Source: JBOFFC01 sp051648405 (lineage in GTDB: Bacteria; Planctomycetota; Planctomycetia; Pirellulales; Lacipirellulaceae). From it: 23,335 nucleotides of DNA. The stretch is taken from positions 1-23,335 of the forward strand of contig JBOFFC010000123.1 in the NCBI GenBank assembly GCA_051648405.1. The letters are read 5' to 3'. The translations under genes and the position numbers were made by a program. Positions 16,276-23,269 of the stretch are shown here, in pieces; position 1 is the stretch's first letter, and every line of letters begins with the position of its first letter. The notes under the pieces were generated by a model, which was not told where the DNA came from, made no database searches, and was given only the letters and a program-made list of their open reading frames with translations.

Positions 16276-17166
16276 ATGAATCGCACCGATTGGCGAACCA
16301 CCTCCCTGCGGCTGGCGGCCCTGGCCGCACTGAGCGTGCCGACGCTCCCCGCGTCTGCCGCAATCATCGTTTCTGACGACTTCAATCGTACGGCCGGGGT
16401 CAACGCTGCCGGGAACGCGGGGGGCCTCTCGAGCTGGGGCTCGAACAACAACGCCCTCGGCGGAGCGACGGTGCAGGCTTACAAGGTCCGTGACACGGCC
16501 GCCGGCGCCAGCACAGAGCAACAATTCGTCGATGGCAACCTCGGCCGGCTTCGGCTGGGTCACGGAGTCGTCGATTTCGACCTGTTGTCCGACCCCGACG
16601 CGCTGCAAAACGGCTACCGCGCTTCGTTCGACTTCCAGCGCGGCGGCGGTGGGTTCGTCGCGTTCGCGGTTGGGATCACGCCGGCTCAGATCCAGGCCCA
16701 CCCGCAAAACAACGCCCGCATCGGCGTCCCTTTCGCAGCGAACATCCCCGAGACGGACTTTGGTTTCCTCTTCCGACCGAGCGCCGCGAGCGAGGTCTGG
16801 AAGGGAGGCGCGACGGCGGTCGGTCCGGCGGGCATCTTCAGCGCCACGTCAATCAGCGGGTCGCCGACCACCCTTTTGAACTCGGCGGTGGTCGAGATCA
16901 CCCCGACGGTTGCCGGTCAGTGGGGCGTGGGCGCAACGATCAACGTCGCGTTGAGCGTCAACGGGGCAGTCTCGCCGCAGTACTCGAGCACGTTTACGTC
17001 CGACGGCTCGGGCCTTGGCTACTTCGGGTTCCACTCCAACGCGGGGGCGACCGTCGCGCAGGCGGGGATCGACAACTTGGTGATCACCGCGGTCCCGGAA
17101 CCGAGCGCGGCTGTACTCGTGATGCTGTCGCTGGCGGCTGTAGCGACGGCCAGGCGGCGGAGCTGA
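16276..17166 (+). CDS. Secreted PEP-CTERM protein, paralogue of the upstream gene without dockerin (296 aa)
   Basis: ATG 16276 starts a signal peptide ('LRLAALAALSVPTLPASA'). The mature protein begins 'IIVSDDFNRTAG' and shares with its neighbour the sequence of features 'SxxFxRT', 'WGxNxNALGG', 'xYxV' and 'GxLGxxxxGHxxV'. The rest is a lectin-like beta sandwich ('YRASFDFQRGGGGFVAFAV', 'GLGYFGFHSNAGATVAQAGI'). The C-terminus is a PEP-CTERM signal ('VPEP' at 273, helix, 'RRRS') directly after the beta domain, so the dockerin found upstream is missing here. It lies 62 nt after its paralogue and is probably cotranscribed. The function is unknown. Confidence 0.82.
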   Translation: MNRTDWRTTSLRLAALAALSVPTLPASAAIIVSDDFNRTAGVNAAGNAGGLSSWGSNNNALGGATVQAYKVRDTAAGASTEQQFVDGNLGRLRLGHGVVDFDLLSDPDALQNGYRASFDFQRGGGGFVAFAVGITPAQIQAHPQNNARIGVPFAANIPETDFGFLFRPSAASEVWKGGATAVGPAGIFSATSISGSPTTLLNSAVVEITPTVAGQWGVGATINVALSVNGAVSPQYSSTFTSDGSGLGYFGFHSNAGATVAQAGIDNLVITAVPEPSAAVLVMLSLAAVATARRRS

Positions 17167-17200
17167 GCACCCTTTGAGAGTAACTCCTTGAGTGAGACGG

Positions 17201-17237
17201 AGCCCCGCCGCGCCCCCAGCCCGGGCGCGGCGGGGCT
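17201..17237 (+). terminator. Perfect GC-rich hairpin between PEP-CTERM gene and sulfatase
   Basis: The 15-nt arm agccccgccgcgccc (17201-17215) pairs with 17223-17237 across a 7-nt loop. No T tract follows, so it may be an attenuator or mRNA-stability element rather than a simple terminator. Confidence 0.55.
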
Positions 17238-17278
17238 GCCTTAGCCCTTCGCGACCCGACCTGACTCGACGAGCTACG

Positions 17279-18805
17279 ATGGCCCAGCGTCAACCGACAC
17301 TCTACGCGGCGTTCGCTGCCCTCGCGGCGTGGGCCGGCTTAGCCGCAGCCACGGCCTCTGATTCCGCGGAAGTTGCCCGGCCGAACGTGGTCGTGTTCCT
17401 CGTGGATGACCTCGGTTGGGCAGACCTCGGTTGCTACGGCAGCACCTTCTACGAAACGCCGAACCTCGACCGCCTCGCCCGGCGCGGCGTACGGTTCACC
17501 GACGCCTACGCCGCGTGCCCCGTCTGCTCGCCGTCGCGCGCCGCGCTGCTCACCGGCAGGTCCCCGGCTCGGTTGGGATTGACTGCCCACATCGGCGACA
17601 GCTCGGGTGGTAAAGAGGGTCGTCCCCTCGCGACCCCCTGGTCGCGCGACCGACTCGAACACAGTGAGCGGACCCTCGCCGAAGCGTTGCACGACGCCGG
17701 TTACGCGACGATGCACTCCGGCAAGTGGCACATGGGGCAAGAGCCCTACTACCCGGAGTATCAAGGTTTCGACGTCAACGCCGGTGGGTGGCTCCACGGC
17801 GGGCCGTTTACCGGCAAAGGTTACTTCTCTCCTTACGAGAATCCCCGGCTGAGCGACGGCCCCAACGGCGAGTACCTCACCGAGCGTCTGGCGAACGAGA
17901 CCGCGGAGTTTATCCAGGCGCACCGCCACGAACCGTTCTTCGTTCAGCACGCGTTCTACCAGGTCCACGTCCCGCTGCAGGCCAAAGAGGCCGCGATCCG
18001 CAAGTACGAAGCGAAGCGCGCGACCCTGCCGCCGATCGCCAAAGAGCTCGTCGAGGGGCGCGACGCGCCCGAGCGCGCCCGGCAGGACCTGCCGGTCTAC
18101 GCGGCGATGGTCGAAGCGATGGACGCCGCCGTCGGGCGCGTGCTGCGTGCGATCGACCAGTCGGGCGTGGCCGACCGGACGATCGTGGTGTTCACCTCTG
18201 ACAACGGGGGCCTCGCGACGGGGGACCGCGGGATCAGCGCCGACCAAGGCTGGCCGACCACCAACGCGCCGCTGCGTTCCGGGAAGGGTTGGCTCTACGA
18301 AGGGGGGATCCGGGTTCCGCTGATCGCGGCGGGTCCGGGGGTCACAAATCCAGGCCGGACGTCACCGCGCGTCGTCAACGGTACGGACCACTTCGCGACG
18401 ATCATCGAGCTCGTCGGGCTCGACGAGTCGATTCCGCAGGACAGCCAAAGCTACGCCCTCGCGCTGCGCGGCGCCGCGCCGCAACGCGGGCCCGTGTTTT
18501 GGCACTACCCCCACTACGGCAACCAGGGGGGCCGACCGGCCGGCGCCGTTAGGGACGGTCGCTGGAAACTGGTCGAGTGGTACAGCGGCGCCGAGCGGCC
18601 CGACAGTGTCGAGCTCTACGACCTCCAGTCTGACCTCGGCGAGTCGAACGACCTTGCGTGCGAACGGACCGAAGTCGCCGCGCGACTCCACGAATCGCTG
18701 ACCGACTACCGTCGCGAGGTGGGAGCGCGGATGCCTTCGACACCGACTCCACGACTAAGCGACAGCAAACCGGCGAAGGCCGCCGCGACGACCGCGAAGC
18801 GGTAA
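17279..18805 (+). CDS. Secreted FGly-type sulfatase, arylsulfatase A-like (508 aa)
   Basis: This hydrolyses sulfate esters, most likely on polysaccharides. ATG 17279 starts a signal peptide ('AAFAALAAWAGLAAATA'). The metal-binding start is 'NVVVFLVDDLGW' (Asp43, Asp44). The activation motif 'CSPSRAALLTGR' holds Cys83, the residue that a formylglycine-generating enzyme would convert; the C-X-P-S-R core is complete. 'MHSGKWHMG' and 'FTSDNGGL' (Asp308, Asn309) give further active-site positions. The length and the C-terminal 'WKLVEWYSGAERPDSVELYD' fit the S1 sulfatase family. No FGE gene is in the window. Its place behind DUF1559 and PEP-CTERM genes suggests joint expression, with a hairpin between that may adjust levels. 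The exact substrate cannot be read from sequence. Confidence 0.93.
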   Translation: MAQRQPTLYAAFAALAAWAGLAAATASDSAEVARPNVVVFLVDDLGWADLGCYGSTFYETPNLDRLARRGVRFTDAYAACPVCSPSRAALLTGRSPARLGLTAHIGDSSGGKEGRPLATPWSRDRLEHSERTLAEALHDAGYATMHSGKWHMGQEPYYPEYQGFDVNAGGWLHGGPFTGKGYFSPYENPRLSDGPNGEYLTERLANETAEFIQAHRHEPFFVQHAFYQVHVPLQAKEAAIRKYEAKRATLPPIAKELVEGRDAPERARQDLPVYAAMVEAMDAAVGRVLRAIDQSGVADRTIVVFTSDNGGLATGDRGISADQGWPTTNAPLRSGKGWLYEGGIRVPLIAAGPGVTNPGRTSPRVVNGTDHFATIIELVGLDESIPQDSQSYALALRGAAPQRGPVFWHYPHYGNQGGRPAGAVRDGRWKLVEWYSGAERPDSVELYDLQSDLGESNDLACERTEVAARLHESLTDYRREVGARMPSTPTPRLSDSKPAKAAATTAKR

Positions 18806-18839
18806 GGTGAACTCGCCACTCGCTCGGGTCACACGCCGC

Positions 18840-18871
18840 CGCCGCGTAATAACCGAATCGCGGCGATTTTA
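18840..18871 (+). terminator. Probable intrinsic terminator of the sulfatase gene
   Basis: cgccgcg (18840-18846) pairs with cgcggcg (18859-18865) across a 12-nt loop and is followed by atttta. It lies 35 nt after the sulfatase stop. Confidence 0.5.
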
Positions 18872-18904
18872 GCAAGCTGGGGCGATTCTTCGTGCAGCCC
18901 CCTT

Positions 18905-18938
18905 GCATTCTGTAGAATCATTGCGCATTCTATAGAAC
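18905..18938. promoter_or_regulatory. Two tandem palindromic sites, 20 bp centre to centre
   Basis: gcattctgtagaat (18905-18918) and gcattctatagaac (18925-18938) are direct repeats with two internal differences. Each has an inverted core: attct/agaat around gt in the first, and the perfect palindrome ttctatagaa in the second. The 20-bp spacing is about two helical turns, which fits cooperative binding of a dimeric repressor. The AT-rich cores stand out from the GC-rich surroundings and could also overlap a -10 box (tagaat). Confidence 0.55.
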
Positions 18939-19000
18939 ATCGAGTGGGTGCTCTGTCTTCACGCCGTCGCCGAGCATTCGGCAACGGTGGCATGACGGCC

Positions 19001-19150
19001 GCCGGCTGCTCGCCGGCCCACCCCTCGTCCGGCCCGTCCTTTGGACGGGTCACCGTTTCGTTGCCTACGGCCGTTCGGCCGATCGATCGACCAAAGAGCG
19101 TGTCTCCGGGCCAATGCCCGGTTGCTGTTTGCGCCCGCAGCCGTTGCGGG
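19001..19150 (+). promoter_or_regulatory. Five consecutive inverted repeats, structured leader
   Basis: Perfect or self-complementary stems occur at 19001-19017 (gccggc arms), 19033-19049 (cccgtcc/ggacggg, 3-nt loop), 19068-19081 (cggccg arms), 19106-19121 (ccgggc/gcccgg, 4-nt loop) and 19134-19150 (cccgca/tgcggg). Centres are about 28-39 nt apart. They precede the ribosome site ggag at 19177-19180 and the ATG at 19189. No known riboswitch was recognised. Confidence 0.45.
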
Positions 19151-19188
19151 GACCTCCTCTCGTCCTGTTCTTCCTTGGAGTCGACTTC

Positions 19189-20097
19189 ATGAGAACGATC
19201 CGGTTCGTTGGTTTCGGCGCGCTCGCGCTCGCCGTTCTGGGCGCCACGGCGCCGTCCGCGGAGGCTGGCCTCCGCAATCGCTACAGCTTCAATAGCAACG
19301 TGAACGACTCGATCGGCGGCGCGAACGGCGTCGTCGTCGATGCCGGGAGCCCGACGGCGTTCTTCGCTGGCGGACAGCTCGACCTGTCGGGCAATCCAGT
19401 CGAGCAGTCCGGCGCGATTGTCGAAGCGGCGTTCGTCGATCTTCCGAATGGTCTCATCTCGAGCGCGGCGGCTGCCGGCACTGCGGGAGCGATCACGATG
19501 GAGTGGTGGGCGACCCCTTCGATTGTCTCGACCTGGATGCGGCTTGGTGATTTCAGCGTAGGCAACCCCGAAGGGTCCTCGACCGGCACGGTGTTCGACA
19601 ACAGCACGAACCTGTTCATCACGATCGCCGATGGTCGCTCGGGCAACCGTCCCGCGGCCTACGACCTGTACGACGGGCCGGCCGCGGGGACCAGCGACCT
19701 TGCGTTCCGCTTCGCTTCCGGACCGGCGGTGCTGACCGCGGGCGTCGAGGTTCACGTCGCCTCGGTTTACGACATGAACAACACGACCGGTGGGCCCGCG
19801 GGGACGATTTCGATTTACGTCGATGGCGTGCTCGGGTCGCAGGTCGGCATGTCCCCCGGCATCAACATCAACAGCTTCAACGACACCAACAACTGGCTCG
19901 GCCGGGCGGCGTTCAACGACCGGATGTTCGCCGGGTCGTTCAATGAGTTCCGGATCTACGACATGGCGATGTCGGCTGGGTACTTGGCCCAGTCGTTCGC
20001 CGCGGGCCCCAACCAGATCATCCCCGAGCCGGCTTCGCTGGCGATGGTGGTGGTCGGCGCGTTGGGCCTGGCGGGCGGTCGCCGCTCGCGACGCTAA
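19189..20097 (+). CDS. LamG-like PEP-CTERM secreted protein (302 aa)
   Basis: ATG 19189 follows ggag by 8 nt and opens a signal peptide ('FGALALAVLGATAPSAEA', cut before Gly27). The mature protein is a single concanavalin/LamG-like lectin domain: 'GLRNRYSFNSNVNDSIGG', 'GGQLDLSGNP', 'ITMEWWATPS', 'HVASVYDMNN', 'ISIYVDGVLG', 'NNWLGRAAFNDRMFAGSFNE' and 'FRIYDMAMSAGYL'. The last two blocks are the usual end of LamG domains. A PEP-CTERM signal follows ('IPEP' at 278, helix, 'GGRRSRR'). It has no dockerin. It is a close paralogue of the second half of the next gene and a more distant one of the first half. The domain type suggests carbohydrate binding at the cell surface; the ligand is unknown. Confidence 0.87.
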   Translation: MRTIRFVGFGALALAVLGATAPSAEAGLRNRYSFNSNVNDSIGGANGVVVDAGSPTAFFAGGQLDLSGNPVEQSGAIVEAAFVDLPNGLISSAAAAGTAGAITMEWWATPSIVSTWMRLGDFSVGNPEGSSTGTVFDNSTNLFITIADGRSGNRPAAYDLYDGPAAGTSDLAFRFASGPAVLTAGVEVHVASVYDMNNTTGGPAGTISIYVDGVLGSQVGMSPGININSFNDTNNWLGRAAFNDRMFAGSFNEFRIYDMAMSAGYLAQSFAAGPNQIIPEPASLAMVVVGALGLAGGRRSRR

Positions 20098-20117
20098 CGC
20101 CACCGAGGGGAGGCGTT

Positions 20118-20176
20118 GGTTCGCAACCACCGCGTGCAGGGTCCTGCTGCCCAGGGCCCTGCACGCGGTGCGAACC
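20118..20176 (+). terminator. Long bulged hairpin between the two LamG genes
   Basis: An outer 7-bp stem (20118-20124 with 20170-20176) and a 13-bp stem (20129-20141 with 20157-20169) enclose a further short stem with a G-T pair and a 5-nt loop (20147-20151). It follows the stop codon by 20 nt. There is no T tract, so termination is probable but not certain. Confidence 0.55.
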
Positions 20177-20250
20177 GGCGCGACCCGCCGTCGCCTTCCT
20201 CTCGATCATCGCTTCACCGAATCACCGCTTCACTAGGAGCTTCCCCCGCC

Positions 20251-23190
20251 ATGACTCGTCCGCGACTGCTGGCCGCATCGGCCGCCCTATGCCTCGCGGC
20301 CAGCGCCCAAGGGGTGCTGGTCAACCGTTACACGTTCAACAACGGGAACGCCAACGACAGCGTCGGCACGGGGCACGGCACGGTTGTTGACCCAACCGGC
20401 CTGGCAATCTACGTGGGGGGGCAGTTGGACTTGTCCGCGGCGAACAACGGGCAGCGGTCCGATGGGACCGGGGCGCTGGGCGCGGGCGCCCACGTCAACC
20501 TGCCGAACGGGCTCGCGACGAGCGCACTCTCCGGCGGGGTCGTTGGTCAGGCGAGCTTCGAGGTTTGGTCGACGGTCTCGACCAACCGGCAGTGGGCGCG
20601 GTACTTCGACTTCGGCCGCAGCAACGGCGGCGAGGACGTCTCCGACAGCGCCAACGGCGAGGACAATTTAGCGCTCAGCCCGACTGTGAACCTCGGTGGC
20701 CAGCGTTTGGGCTTCTTGTCGTCGGCGCTGGGAACCAACACGTTCGTCGTCTCAAGCCCCGCGACGGCGATCCCTGTCGCCGTCCAGCAGCACGTCGTCG
20801 TGACCGTCGATCAGAACCCTGAGAGCGATCCCTCGGCGTGGATCGCGAACGTCTACCTGAACGGCGCCCTCAACGCGACTGGCCCGCTCAACAGCTCGCT
20901 GGCCCGCGGCTCGCTGTTCGACGAGGTCAACAACTGGCTCGGACGATCGCAGTACGGGGCGGACTCGCTGTTCGACGGTTCGTTCAACGAGTTCAGCGTC
21001 TACAGTCACGCGCTCGCACCCTCCGAAGTGTCAGCCAACTTTACGGCCGGTCCTCTCGCACCTCCCGGACCGACGCTTGTCGTCGATCGCGCCACCGGCG
21101 GCGTGACGGTCCGCAACAACACGGGGTCGGCGATCTCGCTGGCGTCGTACTCGATCACCTCGGCGACGGGGGGGCTCTCGGTCTCTCCGGCCTGGGACCC
21201 GATCGCGCCGGCGAGCGGTTGGTCGGTTTCGTCGCAGACCGTTTCGGCCCTGACCGAGTCGGGGGGAACAGCGCAGTCGATCGGCGCAAACGGGGGGCAG
21301 ATCAACCTCGGCACGGCGTGGAACTCTTCCCCGTTTGAAGACTTGAACTTCAGCTTCACCCTCCAAGGGGGTCAGCCGACCCTGGGCGCCATCCAGTACA
21401 CGGGCAACGGCGGCGTGGCTTACGGCCGTAGCGACCTCGACACCGACGGCGACCTCGACGCGGCCGACTGGTCGCTGTTCCTGACCGGTAACGCTACGAA
21501 CCTTGCGGGCCAGTCGCAAGTTCAGCGGTACCTGAAGGGGGATCTGAACAACGACGGCGCGAACAGCCACGCCGACTTCCTGGTGTTCCGCAGCGACTAC
21601 ATCACGGCCAACGGCTCGTCGGCGTTTGCGAACCTCTTGGCTGCCGTCCCCGAGCCGAGCTCCGCGACGATCGTCGGGCTCGTGGTGGCCGGCATGGCGG
21701 GGCTCACGCGGCGGGCTCGTCGCGGCATGGCAGTCGCCGCCGTGGTCGCTGTCGCGGCAACGGCTGCTACCGACGCCGAGGCGGCCCTCCGCAACCGATA
21801 CAGCTTTAGCGGCAACCTCAATGACTCGGTCGGCGGCCAGACCGGCGTGTTGGTCGATACGGGGACGACTGCGAACGGCGCGTTCGTCGGTGGCCAGCTC
21901 GACTTTTCGTCGAACCCGGTCGAGACGTCGAACCAACTTGTCGAAGCGGCCTACGTCGATCTGCCGAACAACTTGATCTCGTCGGCGTCGAGCGCCGGTC
22001 AATCGGGCGCCGTCTCGCTCGCCTGGTGGGCGACCGTGTCCGAGTTCCGAGTTTGGGCGAGGCTGGGGGACTTCGGCACGTCGCAAAGCGGCGAAGGGGT
22101 CGCCGACGGCGCCTTCTTCCCCGGAGGCAGGAACATCTTCGTGACTCCCAACGACGGGCGCGGGCCGAACTTCGGCTTGTCGGCTTACAACTCGGTAGAC
22201 GGCGAGTTCAACGCCGCCGCGGGGCCCAATCTGGGCCTCCCCGGAGGCCAGGTCCACGTCGTTGCGAGCTACGACACGGCCGACACGAACGGGGGGGCGA
22301 ACCCCAACGGCACCGTTCGGTTGTACCTAAACGGCAACCCAGCGGCGACGGCATCGATGCAGCCCGGGCTGAACTTGAACGCGTTCGTGAACAACAACAA
22401 CTGGCTCGGCCGTGCTCAGTTCGACGACGCCGTCTTCAACGGCAAGTTCAACGAGTTCCGCGTCTACGACACGGCCCTCACTCCGGCTCAGGTGTTGTTC
22501 AACGAGGCGGTCGGCCCCGACGCGGCGCCGCTCAACCCGGGGGGGGACATCTTCTCGCTCACGGTGAATAATTCGACTGGCGCGGTGACGCTGGTCAACA
22601 ACCTGGCCTTCCCGATCACGTTGAACTACTACAAGGTGTCGAGCGCCAGCGGCGCCCTCTCGACGTCGGGCTGGAACAGCCTCGACGACAAAGAGAGCGG
22701 TGACGCCCCCGGCCTCGGTTGGGACGAGTCGGGTGGCTCTGACGCCAACGAGCTGATCGAGTTCGTGCTCCCCCAAGCGGGGGCGACGATCGCCGCCAAT
22801 GCGCAGATCACGCTCGGTAGCGCGTTCAACACGTCGGTCTTCGGATCGGGCAACAACGGCGACTTGGCGTTCGAGTTCGGCACGCTCGGCGGCGCCATCG
22901 TGCCGGGCTCGGTGAGCTACGTGACGGCTCCTGGGGTGGTTGGCGACTACAACAGCGACGGCGTGGTGAACGCCGCCGACTACACCGTTTGGCGTGACCG
23001 CTTGGGAACGGTCGGTCCCCTGCCGAACCGCGACCCGGCGAACACCGGCAACGTCAGCAGCGCCGACTACGCGTCGTGGGTCGCTCGCTACGGCCAGTCG
23101 GCGTCCTCCTCGACGGCGATCCCCGAGCCAGCGTCGGCCCTGGTGACGCTACTCGCGATCGGGGCCGCCGGTCGGCGCCGCGCTTCGTAA
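20251..23190 (+). CDS. Double LamG/dockerin/PEP-CTERM protein, in-frame fusion of two paralogues (979 aa)
   Basis: ATG 20251 (aggag 11 nt upstream) starts signal peptide 1 ('LLAASAALCLAASAQG'). Unit 1 has LamG (about 20-270; 'NNWLGRSQYGADSLFDGSFN'), a beta module ('LVVDRATGGVTVRNNTG'), a dockerin-like region (392-446; 'DTDGDLDAADWS', 'GDLNNDGANSHADFLVFR') and a full PEP-CTERM signal ('VPEP' 466-469, helix 473-485, 'TRRARRG'). Without a stop, a second signal-peptide-like stretch follows ('MAVAAVVAVAATAATDAEA', 493-511). Unit 2 then has LamG (512 to about 752; 'ALRNRYSFSGNLNDSVGG'), a related beta module ('SLTVNNSTGAVTLVNN'), dockerin (898-950; 'GDYNSDGVVNAADYTVWRD') and PEP-CTERM ('IPEP' at 957, 'GRRRAS'). 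Unit 2 closely resembles the upstream gene, signal peptide included. The frame is open throughout. It is either a real stop-loss or deletion fusion or a sequence artefact removing an intergenic stretch. Confidence 0.85.
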   Translation: MTRPRLLAASAALCLAASAQGVLVNRYTFNNGNANDSVGTGHGTVVDPTGLAIYVGGQLDLSAANNGQRSDGTGALGAGAHVNLPNGLATSALSGGVVGQASFEVWSTVSTNRQWARYFDFGRSNGGEDVSDSANGEDNLALSPTVNLGGQRLGFLSSALGTNTFVVSSPATAIPVAVQQHVVVTVDQNPESDPSAWIANVYLNGALNATGPLNSSLARGSLFDEVNNWLGRSQYGADSLFDGSFNEFSVYSHALAPSEVSANFTAGPLAPPGPTLVVDRATGGVTVRNNTGSAISLASYSITSATGGLSVSPAWDPIAPASGWSVSSQTVSALTESGGTAQSIGANGGQINLGTAWNSSPFEDLNFSFTLQGGQPTLGAIQYTGNGGVAYGRSDLDTDGDLDAADWSLFLTGNATNLAGQSQVQRYLKGDLNNDGANSHADFLVFRSDYITANGSSAFANLLAAVPEPSSATIVGLVVAGMAGLTRRARRGMAVAAVVAVAATAATDAEAALRNRYSFSGNLNDSVGGQTGVLVDTGTTANGAFVGGQLDFSSNPVETSNQLVEAAYVDLPNNLISSASSAGQSGAVSLAWWATVSEFRVWARLGDFGTSQSGEGVADGAFFPGGRNIFVTPNDGRGPNFGLSAYNSVDGEFNAAAGPNLGLPGGQVHVVASYDTADTNGGANPNGTVRLYLNGNPAATASMQPGLNLNAFVNNNNWLGRAQFDDAVFNGKFNEFRVYDTALTPAQVLFNEAVGPDAAPLNPGGDIFSLTVNNSTGAVTLVNNLAFPITLNYYKVSSASGALSTSGWNSLDDKESGDAPGLGWDESGGSDANELIEFVLPQAGATIAANAQITLGSAFNTSVFGSGNNGDLAFEFGTLGGAIVPGSVSYVTAPGVVGDYNSDGVVNAADYTVWRDRLGTVGPLPNRDPANTGNVSSADYASWVARYGQSASSSTAIPEPASALVTLLAIGAAGRRRAS

Positions 23191-23256
23191 GGCCCTACCT
23201 GACGCTCTCCCAAGCGTTCTGCACCAAGGAATGAAGAGACCCATGGTCGATTTGAG

Positions 23257-23263
23257 AAGGGGA
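23257..23263 (+). promoter_or_regulatory. Ribosome binding site deciding the last gene's start
   Basis: aagggga lies 6 nt before ATG 23270. The in-frame ATG codons at 23231 and 23243 lack a properly spaced site. Confidence 0.6.
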
Positions 23264-23269
23264 CTCCGA

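Larger units (their letters stand above)
18806..19188. promoter_or_regulatory. 383-bp intergenic region with terminator, tandem palindromes and hairpin-rich leader
   Basis: No protein gene is supported here. In order it holds a terminator-like hairpin, two near-identical palindromes, and a series of five inverted repeats ahead of the LamG-like gene. The parts are listed separately. Confidence 0.6.

Noticed and set aside
18944..19192. 82-codon plus-strand open frame before the LamG-like gene
   Set aside because: It runs through the row of inverted repeats, has a GTG start without a ribosome site and no homology pattern.
18829..20130. 433-codon open frame on the minus strand
   Set aside because: It is antisense to the LamG-like gene and to the hairpin-rich leader, with no recognisable domain or start context.
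21031..22257. 408-codon open frame on the minus strand
   Set aside because: It is antisense to the fused LamG gene and has the typical composition of a shadow frame.
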